A DNA stretch of 64,000 nucleotides, taken from contig NZ_NWSX01000028.1 in assembly GCF_002531825.1 (NCBI RefSeq), positions 1 to 64,000 of the forward strand. The letters are read 5' to 3'. Positions within the stretch are counted from its first letter, which is position 1; the number at the start of each line of letters is the position of its first letter. The notes under the pieces are model-generated. The model did no database searches, was not told the origin of the DNA, and saw only the letters and a program-made list of their open reading frames with translations. Origin of the DNA: Rhizobium sp. J15. Lineage in GTDB: Bacteria > Pseudomonadota > Alphaproteobacteria > Rhizobiales > Rhizobiaceae. The position numbers and the translations under genes are program-made. Shown here one piece after another: positions 52,779 through 60,948 of the stretch.

Positions 52779-52842
52779 AAGGGTTCTCCTCTCAGGGTGC
52801 GTTCTCCTCCTAGGAAATCGTCCGCTGAACGCAGGCGAACGA

Positions 52843-52858
52843 TTTTTATCGATAAAAA
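52843..52858. promoter_or_regulatory. Perfect AT-rich palindrome before the sugar transporter operon
   Basis: TTTTTATCGATAAAAA is a 16-base perfect palindrome, followed by AACATTTG. A similar sequence, TTTTTTATCTACAATAAACA, lies at 56130-56149 before the GntR gene. Both may be bound by that regulator. Confidence 0.55.
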
Positions 52859-52987
52859 ACATTTGCAGACAGAAGCTAGCCGAGGCGCAATCAAATTGCA
52901 AGTGCGCCGATCTCGCTTTTTTGCTCCGGAAAACACCTCCCAAGCAACTGATTTTATTTCAATACCACAAAAACCTAAAATAGGTCG

Positions 52988-53434
52988 TCAGCCGATGTCG
53001 ACTTCATGCGGGTGCACGACACCCTTCTTCAAGATCAGGTTGCCGTACAGCCTGAATTCCGTCGTCGCGACGATATAGGCGGCCTTGCGCGCCATCGCGT
53101 AGAAGGCGAAACGCTCGACCGGCACAATGCGGAAATCGCCGGCGCGCCTGGAAACGATTTCTTGGAACTCCGCGCACACTTCGGGCACCGCACCGGGATC
53201 GCCGACCACCTCCATCCGCCATGCCGTCTCGGGCACGAAAGTGTCGAGCGGCATATGCGTGAGGATCGCCTTGGCCATGTCAGTGGCGCTGACGCCGTCG
53301 GCGCGAATGACGGGCGGCCCCATCGAGCCCGAGGGGAAATTGGCGTCCGAGATCACGATGTCGTCGCCATGCCCCATGGTCTTCAGAGCGTGGAGCAGGT
53401 CGGGCCCGAGCAGCGGATGAATACCCTTCAGCAT
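52988..53434 (-). CDS. RbsD/FucU-family mutarotase
   Basis: A 148-residue protein starting MLKGIHPLLGPDLLHALKTMGHGDDIVISDANFP, the family signature. The FucU-like end (EFRLYGNLILKKGVVHP) is present. It would interconvert sugar anomers, for example beta- and alpha-L-fucose, so that the following dehydrogenase can use them. It lies nine bases after the aldose dehydrogenase gene, on the same strand. The paralogue at 19218 sits next to frcR. Confidence 0.87.
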   Translation of the reverse strand: MLKGIHPLLGPDLLHALKTMGHGDDIVISDANFPSGSMGPPVIRADGVSATDMAKAILTHMPLDTFVPETAWRMEVVGDPGAVPEVCAEFQEIVSRRAGDFRIVPVERFAFYAMARKAAYIVATTEFRLYGNLILKKGVVHPHEVDIG

Positions 53435-53443
53435 TTTCTCTCC

Positions 53444-54466
53444 TCAGACTCGGACCGCTTCGCTGCCAAGCGGCGGCGCGACCAGCGTATAGGGTTCGAA
53501 TTCGGCGTAGATATCGTCGGCAAGCCGCGGCTCGACGATCTCCATGTTGCGCGTCAGGCTCGAGGGCTTCGCTGTGCCGATCAGCACCGAGGCGACGATC
53601 GGATCGCGCAGCGGAAACTGCATGGCGGGGGCCGCAAGCGGCACCCCGTGGCGCTTGGCGATCGCTTCCATCGCACCGACCTTGGCGAGCACATCGTCGG
53701 TTGCCGGCATATAGTCGAAATGCGAACCCGGCACCGGGCCGGTGGCGAGAATGCCAGAGTTGAAGACGCCGCCGACGACCAGCGAGGTACCCTTCTGCCG
53801 GCAGAGCGGCAGCAGTTCGGCGACCGCCGAGCGGTCGAGCAGCGTGTAGCGGCCGGCCAGCAGGATGCAGTCGAGATCGGCATGGCGCATGACGTCGAGG
53901 CAGACCGGCACTTCGTTGACGCCGAGGCCGAAGGCGGAGATTGCACCCGAGGAACGGAGCTCCTCCAGAGCCTTCACGCCGGAATCGAGAAGCTGCTTCT
54001 GATAGACCGCGTTCTTCGCCGCCCCATGCGTATAGACGCCGATATCGTGCACATAGAGAATATCGATGCGGTTGAGGCCGAGGCGGGCATAGCTGAACTC
54101 GACCGAGCGCATGATGCCGTCATAGGAATAGTCGTAATCGGCGTCGAAAGAGAGCGGATCGACATAGCTGTAGTCAGGCACGGTTCCCGTCGGCACCGGC
54201 CTCAGCAGCCGGCCGACCTTCGTGGAGAGCACGTAGGAACCATCCGGCTGATCGCGCAGGAAATCGCCGACGCGCCGTTCGGCCAGGCCGAGCCCGTACC
54301 AGGGCGCAACATCGAAATAGCGGATGCCGCTGTTCCAGGCGGCCTGCAGGGTTTCCATCGCCTGCTCGCGCGGGCAGGCGCGATAGAGGCCGCCCAAGGG
54401 GGCCGCGCCATAGCTGATTTCGGTCACGTCAAGCTTGGTCTTGCCGATCCGTCTCGTCTTCATCAT
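53444..54466 (-). CDS. Aldo/keto reductase, L-fucose/D-threo-aldose dehydrogenase-like
   Basis: A 340-residue aldo/keto reductase. The site is represented by YFDVAPWYGLGLAERRVG (Asp and Tyr) and ILYVHDIGVYTHG. The opening RRIGKTKLDVTEISYGAAPLGGLYRA and the insert DPLSFDADYDYSYDGIMRSVEFS match the subgroup containing D-threo-aldose 1-dehydrogenase/L-fucose dehydrogenase and pyridoxal 4-dehydrogenase. With FucU next door and UxaA upstream, oxidation of fucose to fuconolactone is a fair hypothesis. No lactonase gene is seen. Confidence 0.8.
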   Translation of the reverse strand: MMKTRRIGKTKLDVTEISYGAAPLGGLYRACPREQAMETLQAAWNSGIRYFDVAPWYGLGLAERRVGDFLRDQPDGSYVLSTKVGRLLRPVPTGTVPDYSYVDPLSFDADYDYSYDGIMRSVEFSYARLGLNRIDILYVHDIGVYTHGAAKNAVYQKQLLDSGVKALEELRSSGAISAFGLGVNEVPVCLDVMRHADLDCILLAGRYTLLDRSAVAELLPLCRQKGTSLVVGGVFNSGILATGPVPGSHFDYMPATDDVLAKVGAMEAIAKRHGVPLAAPAMQFPLRDPIVASVLIGTAKPSSLTRNMEIVEPRLADDIYAEFEPYTLVAPPLGSEAVRV

Positions 54467-54492
54467 GCTTCCTCGCCAAGTCTCGGGATTTC

Positions 54493-54561
54493 AGAGCAAT
54501 TCCAGGAAAAATGTGAAGCGGTTTTCACATCCGGAATTGCGTAAAATAAAGGATTAGAGCG
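54493..54561 (+). repeat. RIME-like intergenic element, truncated copy C
   Basis: AGAGCAATTCCAGGAAAAAT onward, with the inner pair GTGAAGCGGTTTTCAC, and CCGGAATTGCG as in copy A. It ends at ATTAGAGCG and lacks the second hairpin of copies A and B. Its end overlaps the stop codon of the dehydratase gene. Confidence 0.75.
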
Positions 54562-56056
54562 TTGCGCCGAGATGCCAGGGCACGAATTCATTATCGCCGT
54601 AGCCGAAGAGCTCGCTCTTCGTCTTCTTGCCCGAGGCCGTATCGACGATGAGCTCGAAGATCTCGCGGCCCTTGCCGCTGATCGTCGCATCACCCGTGGC
54701 GATCGTGCCGCAATCGATGTCCATATCCTCTTCCATCGCGGCATAGAGCGCCGAGTTGCTGGAAAGCTTCAGCGACGGCGCCGGCCGACAGCCGAAGCAG
54801 CTGCCGCGGCCCGTGGTGAAGGCGATCATGTTCGCCCCGCCCGCCACCTGGCCGGTGGCCGAGACCGGGTCGTAGCCGGGTGTGTCCATGAAAACGAGGC
54901 CGGGCGCGGTGACGCGCTCGGCATAGCCATAGACCGCCGTCAGCCGCGAGCGTCCGCCCTTGGCGACGGCGCCGAGTGACTTTTCCAGAATGGTGGTGAG
55001 CCCGCCGCGCTTGTTGCCGGGCGACGGGTTGTTGTCGAGCGAGGCGCCGTGCAGCGCGACGTAATCCTCCCACCAGGCGATCTTCTCGTCGAGCTTCTTC
55101 GCCACCTCGTCGCTGACGGCGCGGCTGCGCAGCAGATGCTCGGCACCATAGATTTCCGAGGTTTCCGACAGGATCGCCGTGCCGCCGGCCGCAGCCAGCA
55201 GGTCGGCGGCGACACCGAGCGCCGGATTGGCGGTGATGCCGGAAAAGCCGTCCGAGCCGCCGCATTGCAGGCCGATGATGATCTCACCGACCGAGATCGG
55301 CACGCGCCGTTCCTTGCCGACATCGGCGGCGATTTCGCGCAGCACGCCCATGGCCCGCTCGACCGCGCGGCGGGAACCGCCGGCATCCTGAATGTTGAAA
55401 TGCCGCTTGGAGGCGCCTGCGCCGCTCTGGCCGTACAGCGTCAGCTGATTGACCTCGCAGCCGAGGCCGATCATCAGCACGCCGCCGAAATTCACATGCC
55501 TGGTGTAGCCAGCAAGCGTCCGGTGCAGCACGTTCATGCCGTCGCCGGTCGAGCTCATGCCGCAGCCCTGGTCGTGGACGATCGGCACGAAGCCATCGAT
55601 ACCCTCGTAATGCGGCAGGATCGTCCGGTTCGCCTCGTCGGCGATCGCCCGGCAGACGGTGGTGGAACAGTTCACGCTGGCGATGATGCCGATATAATTG
55701 CGCGTCGCCGCCCGCCCGTCCGCACGGCGATAGCCCATGAAGGTGCGCGCCCTGTCCTCGGAGGTCGCCGCTTCCGGCGCCGAATTGGCCGTCGCCGCCA
55801 GCCGGTCGTTTTCAAAATGCAAATTGTGGCTGTGAACATGGTCGCCGGCCTTGACCTCGGCCGTCGTACGGCCGATCGCCTGGCCGTATTTGACGACGGG
55901 CGTGCCGAGCGGAATATCGGCAATCGCCACCTTATGGCCGGGATCGATCTTCTGGCGAGCCTCTATGCCGGCAACCGTCGAACCCTGCGAGATGGTGGCC
56001 GTTGCGACCGCGACATTGTCTCCGGCCGAGAGGATGATCCAAGGCTGTTTGTCCAC
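54554..56056 (-). CDS. UxaA-family sugar-acid dehydratase
   Basis: A 500-residue protein of the altronate/galactarate dehydratase family. A short N-terminal SAF-like domain (residues 1-75, including HVHSHNLHFE) is followed by the catalytic region with FMGYRRADGRAATRNYIGIIASVNCS and CGGSDGFSGITANPALG. The start is GTG at 56056, with AGGGAG just upstream; the in-frame ATG at 56107 has no such site. UxaA homologues serve as fuconate dehydratases in the Campylobacter fucose locus, which supports a fuconate-like substrate here. Altronate cannot be excluded. Confidence 0.85.
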   Translation of the reverse strand: MDKQPWIILSAGDNVAVATATISQGSTVAGIEARQKIDPGHKVAIADIPLGTPVVKYGQAIGRTTAEVKAGDHVHSHNLHFENDRLAATANSAPEAATSEDRARTFMGYRRADGRAATRNYIGIIASVNCSTTVCRAIADEANRTILPHYEGIDGFVPIVHDQGCGMSSTGDGMNVLHRTLAGYTRHVNFGGVLMIGLGCEVNQLTLYGQSGAGASKRHFNIQDAGGSRRAVERAMGVLREIAADVGKERRVPISVGEIIIGLQCGGSDGFSGITANPALGVAADLLAAAGGTAILSETSEIYGAEHLLRSRAVSDEVAKKLDEKIAWWEDYVALHGASLDNNPSPGNKRGGLTTILEKSLGAVAKGGRSRLTAVYGYAERVTAPGLVFMDTPGYDPVSATGQVAGGANMIAFTTGRGSCFGCRPAPSLKLSSNSALYAAMEEDMDIDCGTIATGDATISGKGREIFELIVDTASGKKTKSELFGYGDNEFVPWHLGATL

Positions 56057-56129
56057 TCTCTTCTCCCTAGAGCATGACGCCGAAAACTGTGAGCCCGCCC
56101 GCTGCATCGGCGATTGCGCATTGATTTTG

Positions 56130-56152
56130 TTTTTTATCTACAATAAACATTT
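56130..56152. promoter_or_regulatory. AT-rich motif in the UxaA-GntR divergent region
   Basis: TTTTTTATC-TACA-ATAAACATTT resembles the palindrome at 52843-52858 and its flank (TTTTTATCGATAAAAAACATTT). It lies in the 259-base gap between the dehydratase and GntR starts. I read it as a candidate site of the GntR protein. Confidence 0.5.
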
Positions 56153-56315
56153 TCAAGTCAACGGGAATATTGATCCTGTGGACGAGGGAGGCAATGCGCC
56201 GCAGGCGGCCGAAAATGCGATAAAGGTCGTTCGGACAAGCCTTTGGGCTCGGCTTCATCCTGCTTTTCCTAGCGGGAATGGCAGCCGCGGCACCGGGCGG
56301 AAAAGCGGGGGTCTG

Positions 56316-57215
56316 ATGGCAAGGCAGAACACGGTCTTCAAGGAAGCGTATAACCGCTACGCCGCCGCGCTGCGGACGGATACGGCGCTGCCCTCGGAGC
56401 CCGAGATCGCCGCCCAGCTCGGCGTCAGCCGCTCCACCGCACGCGCCATCCTCACACGGTTGAACGAGGAAGGCATCATCCGCTGGAACAAGCGCCAGAA
56501 GATCGTGCTGCGCCAGCCGACGGACCGTGATCTCTTTCCTTCCGAAGAGACGGATTCGCTGCACGACATCATCGAGCGCAGTTTCATGCAGCGCATCCTT
56601 GCGGATGACGCCGCGCCCGGCATGCAGATCAACGAGCTGGAGCTTGCCCGCGAGATCGGCACCGGCACGACGAGCGTGCGCGAATTCCTGATCCGCTTCT
56701 CCCGCTTCGGCCTGATCGAAAAACGTCCCAACAGCCATTGGACGCTGAAAGGCTTTACCCGCGAATTCGCACTCGAGCTTGCCGATGTGCGCGAGATGTT
56801 CGAGCTGCATTCCGCCGCCGAGTTCGGCAGGCTTCCCCGCGACCATCAGGCCTGGGCCGATCTCGCGGCCATGCGCGAGGAACATCTCGCCATGCTTGAC
56901 GACATCAACCAGCGCTTCAAGGATTTTTCCGTCCTCGACGAGCGTTTCCACCTTCTGATCCACCGTGCCTCGAAGAACCGCTTCATCGCCGATTTCTACG
57001 ATGCGATCGCCATCGTCTTCCACTATCACTACCAATGGAACAAGACCGCCGCCCGCGAGCGCAACGAACGCGCCATCCACGAACATCTGGATTATATCGC
57101 GGCGCTCGAATCCGGAAACCAGGCGGCGATCGAAAAAGCCTGCCGCGTCCACCTGCGCTCCGCCCGCCAGACCCTGCTGCAATCCCTGCCGCAGAGTGTG
57201 GGTGAAAGCGTCTGA
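56316..57215 (+). CDS. GntR/FadR-type regulator with two winged helices
   Basis: A 299-residue protein. The first winged helix is LPSEPEIAAQLGVSRSTARAILTRLNEEGII (about residues 24-55). The second, MQINELELAREIGTGTTSVREFLIRFSRFGLIEKRP (about 105-140), directly precedes an FCD effector domain (FTREFALELADVREMFELHSAAEF onward), with metal-ligand candidates in FHLLIHRAS and HEHLDYI. A normal FadR-type protein has one winged helix and about 230 residues. It is divergent from the dehydratase and is the natural regulator of the 48-56 kb locus. The start at 56316 has no strong ribosome binding site. Confidence 0.85.
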   Translation: MARQNTVFKEAYNRYAAALRTDTALPSEPEIAAQLGVSRSTARAILTRLNEEGIIRWNKRQKIVLRQPTDRDLFPSEETDSLHDIIERSFMQRILADDAAPGMQINELELAREIGTGTTSVREFLIRFSRFGLIEKRPNSHWTLKGFTREFALELADVREMFELHSAAEFGRLPRDHQAWADLAAMREEHLAMLDDINQRFKDFSVLDERFHLLIHRASKNRFIADFYDAIAIVFHYHYQWNKTAARERNERAIHEHLDYIAALESGNQAAIEKACRVHLRSARQTLLQSLPQSVGESV

Positions 57216-57497
57216 GTGTAAGCAAAGGGTTACAATGAGAGGCGTGCCGTGCGGCCCCCTCATCCGACCTGCGGCCACCAACCGGGGTTGAGCCGCTGGT
57301 CTCAACCCGTCCTTCGGACCCCGCTGGGGAGAAGAGAGAGCAAGCCGTTTTAGCGCTGCCCAAAGGACCTGTCTATTCAAACGCGTTCGAACCAATGGGT
57401 TGACGACAAAGCCGCGATCTCCCCAGCGGGGAGAAGGTGGCCGCAGGTCGGATGAGGGGGCCGCACGGTATGCGCTTACGACCCGCCTCTCACCCCA
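57216..57497. repeat. MITE-like element with 33-base perfect inverted ends
   Basis: The sequences at 57247-57279 and 57436-57468 are perfect 33-base inverted repeats (GGTGGCCGCAGGTCGGATGA... inward). Between them lie a fragment shared with 47863-47889 and a CTCCCC-AGC-GGGGAG hairpin (57419-57433). No gene is present in this gap between convergent genes. Confidence 0.8.
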
Positions 57498-57842
57498 TCA
57501 ATCTGTATTCATCTCTGGAGGAAGCTGCCCGTAAGCCGTCAGAATAGCCCTGATGAGACCGGGGAAGCGTTCATCCAACTCGGCGCAGCGGGTTTGATTG
57601 CGCATCTCCACGCCCTGGCGCTCGCTTCGGATCAGCCCGGACTCGCGCAGCACCTTGAAGTGGTTCGACAGCGATGATTTGGGAATGGTGCGCTCACCGA
57701 GATCGGCAAGCGCCGAACAGGTTCCGCCGCAGCCGGCGCCGGCAAGCCATGCGAAGATCGCGGCGCGTTCCGGATCGGAAAGCGCATACAATATCGCATC
57801 AGGCCGGATGTCCTCTATTGCCGGATGGAAAAGCGGTCTCAT
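57498..57842 (-). CDS. ArsR-family repressor
   Basis: A 114-residue winged-helix protein (DAILYALSDPERAAIFAWLAGAG ... SSLSNHFKVLRESGLIRSERQGVEMRNQTRCAELDERFPGL). CGGTC near residue 39 and another cysteine near 86 could sense metal or redox state, but the classic CVC motif is absent. It is divergent from an SDR gene, with an inverted repeat over the shared promoter, so it probably represses that gene. Confidence 0.88.
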   Translation of the reverse strand: MRPLFHPAIEDIRPDAILYALSDPERAAIFAWLAGAGCGGTCSALADLGERTIPKSSLSNHFKVLRESGLIRSERQGVEMRNQTRCAELDERFPGLIRAILTAYGQLPPEMNTD

Positions 57843-57862
57843 GAATTTTCATATAGCGACCC

Positions 57863-57905
57863 TTGACATCGAGATCAACAGTTCCGAATTTCTGAACTAC
57901 GGAAC
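57863..57905 (+). promoter_or_regulatory. Promoter with overlapping inverted repeat before the SDR gene
   Basis: TTGACA (57863-57868) and GAATTT (57886-57891), 17 bases apart, make a good sigma-70-type promoter. GTTCCG (57881-57886) and CGGAAC (57900-57905) flank the -10 region symmetrically. Binding there would block the promoter, as expected for ArsR proteins. Confidence 0.65.
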
Positions 57906-57950
57906 AATGGCGCCAATATCGGCGGCAGTCCGAGTCGAAAGGGACGAAGA

Positions 57951-58697
57951 ATGGCTAAGCTCACTGGAAAGGTCGCAGTCGTAACCGGAGCCTCCAAGGG
58001 GATCGGCGCCGCGATTGCCAAGGCGCTCGCGGCCGAAGGCGCTCAAGTGGTGGTCAATTACGCTTCGAGCAAGGCAGGGGCCGACGCCGTGGTCGGTGCG
58101 ATCGAGGCGGCGGGCGGCAAGGCCATCGCGGTGCAGGGCGATGTTTCCAAGGCCGATGGGGCGCAGGGACTGGTCGATGCCGCGGTCAAGGAATTCGGCA
58201 AGCTCGACGTGCTGGTCAACAACTCAGGCGTCTATGAATTTGCACCGATCGAGCAGGTGACCGAGGAGCAGTATCGCCGCATATTCGACGTGAATGTTCT
58301 CGGTGTTCTCCTGACCACTCGGGCAGCGGTCAAGCATCTCGGCGAGGGCAGCAGCGTCATCAACATTTCGTCGGTGGTCACCAGTCTGGCTCCGCCCGAC
58401 ACCTCCGTCTACACGGCCACGAAGGGAGCGGTAGAGGGCATTAACAGCGTGCTCGCCAAGGAGCTTGGGCCGCGCAAGATCCGGGTGAACGCCATCCTCC
58501 CGGGTATCGTCGAGACCGAAGGCACGCACACCGCCGGCGTCATCGGCTCGGATTTCGAGCAGACTTTGGTGGCCCAGACGCCGCTCGGTCGCACCGGCCA
58601 GCCGGACGATATCGCCGATGTCGCGGTCTTCCTCGCATCCGACGATGCCCGCTGGCTGACCGGCGAGCGTTTGGCCGCCAGCGGCGGCTTTCGCTGA
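57951..58697 (+). CDS. Short-chain dehydrogenase, 3-oxoacyl-ACP-reductase-like
   Basis: A 248-residue classical SDR: cofactor motif VVTGASKGIGAAIAKAL, VNNSGVYEF near residue 88, Ser in NISSVV and catalytic VYTATKGAVE, and the usual closing DIADVAVFLASDDARWLTGERLAASGG. It reduces or oxidises a small carbonyl compound; the substrate is unknown. It is divergent from and probably repressed by the ArsR gene. Confidence 0.9.
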   Translation: MAKLTGKVAVVTGASKGIGAAIAKALAAEGAQVVVNYASSKAGADAVVGAIEAAGGKAIAVQGDVSKADGAQGLVDAAVKEFGKLDVLVNNSGVYEFAPIEQVTEEQYRRIFDVNVLGVLLTTRAAVKHLGEGSSVINISSVVTSLAPPDTSVYTATKGAVEGINSVLAKELGPRKIRVNAILPGIVETEGTHTAGVIGSDFEQTLVAQTPLGRTGQPDDIADVAVFLASDDARWLTGERLAASGGFR

Positions 58698-58760
58698 TCG
58701 CTGCGATGGCGGGCGTGCTCCGTCACGGAGCGCGCACCCGGCGCGTCGCATCGATCCAAT

Positions 58761-60251
58761 TCAATGCGACGCCGCCTCGCTTGCCGCGGCCGGCTCCTCG
58801 CGCCGCTTGTCATGGCCGACCGGGATCAGCCAGGTGGTGAAGAAGGTCAGCACGGCGACGACGACGACACCCCAGAAGCTCCAATGCAGTGCGGCATTGA
58901 AGACCAGGCGGGTCGTCGGATCGGCGGCGAGTTCCGAAAGACCGGTCGGCTGGTTCAGCGCCTCATGCAGACCGGCCGCCGCCTCGCCGCTCGCATAGTG
59001 GCTGATGCCGGCGTTGAGGATTGCGCCGAGCACGGTGGCGCCGAGCGTGTTGCCGAGGCTGCGGGCAAAGATGATCGAGGCGGTGGCGCTACCGCGCATC
59101 GACCATTCCACGCTGTCCTGCACCAGCACGATACTGGTGAGGCTGATGAGACCCATGCCGAAGCCCATGAAGAAGGAGCCGGCGCCGGCAAGGACAGGCG
59201 AGCTTTCCGGCGTCAGGAACAGGAGGAAGCCGGCGCCAAAGGGAAACATCAGGCTGCCGACGCGCAAGGTGCGGCGAATGCCGAAAGCCTTGTAGAAGCG
59301 GCTGGAGAGCATGACCGCCATCGGCCAGCCGACGACGAGCATGGTGAGCGTGAAGCCCGCGACGAGCGGCGAGCGGCCGAGCACGCCCTGCACATAGAGC
59401 GGCAGGATGGTCGAAAGCCCGATCAGCGCCATGCCGGCCAGCAGCGTCGCCGCATTGCTGGTCGCAATCAGCCGGCGGCTCCAGAGCGCGATCGAAATGA
59501 TCGGCTCCGGCGCCCGCTTCTCCTGGCCGAGGAAGAGCAGGCCCGCGATGACGAAGACGGCGAAAAGCGACAGCAGGATCCAGGCGCTTGCATCGGTTTC
59601 CGTCAGCATGATGAGCAGGGCGACGATCGAGATCGAAAACAGCACGGCGCCGAGATAATCGATCTTCGCCTGCTTATGCGCCACGTCCTCCTTCAGGAAG
59701 ACCATGAAGGCGATGATCGAGACGATGCCGATCGGCAGATTGATCCAGAAAATCCAGGCCCAGGAGAAGGCATCGACGATGATGCCGCCGGCAAGCGGCC
59801 CGACGACGGCCGACGTCGCCCAGACGGTCGCCATCGCGCCCTGCACCCGGCCGCGTTCCTCGAGCTTGAAGAGATCGCCGATGATGGTCATCGTCACCGG
59901 CTGGATCGCGCCCGCACCCAGCCCCTGCAGCAGCCGGAAAAGCACCAGCGACATCATCGACCAGGCAAAGCCGCAGAGCGCCGAGCCGGCGAGAAAGATC
60001 AGGATGCCGCCGATGAGCACCGGCTTGCGCCCGAAGATGTCGGAAAGCTTGCCGTAGATGACAGTCGTCGTCGACTGCGCCAGCAGGAAGGCCGAAAACA
60101 CCCAGCTGTAATAGGAAAAACCGCCAAGCTGCCCGACGATGCGCGGCATCGCGGTCGCCACGATCGTCGCCTCGATGGCCACCATGAAGGTCGCAAGCAT
60201 GATGGTCGCGACCACAAGCACGCGGTTGGAGCGTTGCGCTGCATTCGACAT
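58761..60251 (-). CDS. MFS efflux pump, DHA2 (14-helix) family
   Basis: A 496-residue transporter with about 14 membrane helices. The opening helix (VLVVATIMLATFMVAIEATIVATAMPRI) and VIYGKLSDIFGRKPVL (motif A-like) identify the EmrB/QacA-type DHA2 family. Helices 4-5 contain RLLQGLGAGAIQPVTMTII. It would export drugs or toxic metabolites by proton antiport. It converges on the SDR gene and has no membrane-fusion partner next to it. Confidence 0.9.
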   Translation of the reverse strand: MSNAAQRSNRVLVVATIMLATFMVAIEATIVATAMPRIVGQLGGFSYYSWVFSAFLLAQSTTTVIYGKLSDIFGRKPVLIGGILIFLAGSALCGFAWSMMSLVLFRLLQGLGAGAIQPVTMTIIGDLFKLEERGRVQGAMATVWATSAVVGPLAGGIIVDAFSWAWIFWINLPIGIVSIIAFMVFLKEDVAHKQAKIDYLGAVLFSISIVALLIMLTETDASAWILLSLFAVFVIAGLLFLGQEKRAPEPIISIALWSRRLIATSNAATLLAGMALIGLSTILPLYVQGVLGRSPLVAGFTLTMLVVGWPMAVMLSSRFYKAFGIRRTLRVGSLMFPFGAGFLLFLTPESSPVLAGAGSFFMGFGMGLISLTSIVLVQDSVEWSMRGSATASIIFARSLGNTLGATVLGAILNAGISHYASGEAAAGLHEALNQPTGLSELAADPTTRLVFNAALHWSFWGVVVVAVLTFFTTWLIPVGHDKRREEPAAASEAASH

Positions 60252-60425
60252 GACGATCCTCTTCGGGTGCTCCGCAGGGCCGGAAAATATCGGCAGGCTG
60301 GCTGGATGGGCGGCGATGCGCCGTTTGCGGAGGGATGCTGTTCTTTTACGACCTGAAAGCCGGCCGGTAAAGCAATTCTCGCGGCAAGTGTCGTTTTGGC
60401 GCCGGTTCAGGACAACAGCCGAAGT

Positions 60426-60454
60426 GAAGGCCCGGCGCCACGCGCCGGACCTTC
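60426..60454 (-). terminator. Terminator hairpin after the Gly/Ser-rich protein gene
   Basis: A 13-base stem with one mismatch (60426-60438 with 60442-60454) and a three-base loop. It lies 32 bases after the stop at 60486. The T run is weak. Confidence 0.6.
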
Positions 60455-60485
60455 ATCCGTCAGGGGGCGGACGGCCGCCCCATCC

Positions 60486-60827
60486 TCATTGCTGGCATGC
60501 TTCGCTGAGCGTACCGGTGCCCGCGGTGCAGCCCGGCACCTGCTGCAGATCCGGATTGACCCCGCCGGGATTGATCGTGCTGCGACCGCTGTCGAGATCG
60601 ACGCCACCAGTGCCGGTCGTGCTGCCGGTGGTGCCGGGATCGGTACCGATGGACCCCGAACCGCCCGCGCCGACACCAGCCGAGCCGGAACCAGAAGTCC
60701 CCGATCCGCCAATAACAGGCGCCACCGAAAGTCGCCCGCTGGAATTCGCGCCACCCGACGTCTGCGCCAACGCCGAGCCGGCAAGGCCGATGGAAAGGAG
60801 GGATATTGCGATGAGCTTACAGGACAT
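60486..60827 (-). CDS. Small secreted Gly/Ser-rich protein
   Basis: A 113-residue protein with a signal peptide (MSCKLIAISLLSIGLAGSALAQ). The mature part is low-complexity, rich in Gly, Ser and Thr (GGSGTSGSGSAGVGAGGSGS; GSTTGTGGV), and ends with two cysteines (VPGCTAGTG; EACQQ). GGAG lies six bases before the ATG at 60827, favouring it over the ATG at 60839. Similar small proteins are common in rhizobia, without known function. Confidence 0.7.
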   Translation of the reverse strand: MSCKLIAISLLSIGLAGSALAQTSGGANSSGRLSVAPVIGGSGTSGSGSAGVGAGGSGSIGTDPGTTGSTTGTGGVDLDSGRSTINPGGVNPDLQQVPGCTAGTGTLSEACQQ

Positions 60828-60948
60828 GATGTTCTCCATCCTTGTTTTCTCAAGGGGAGAACCTGTTCGGCGGCGACGTGTTCCTGGCGAGGTTGCCGAT
60901 TCACGGTCGTGTGATGAGCACCGAGAGAATTCGATGTAAGCCGGCCTG

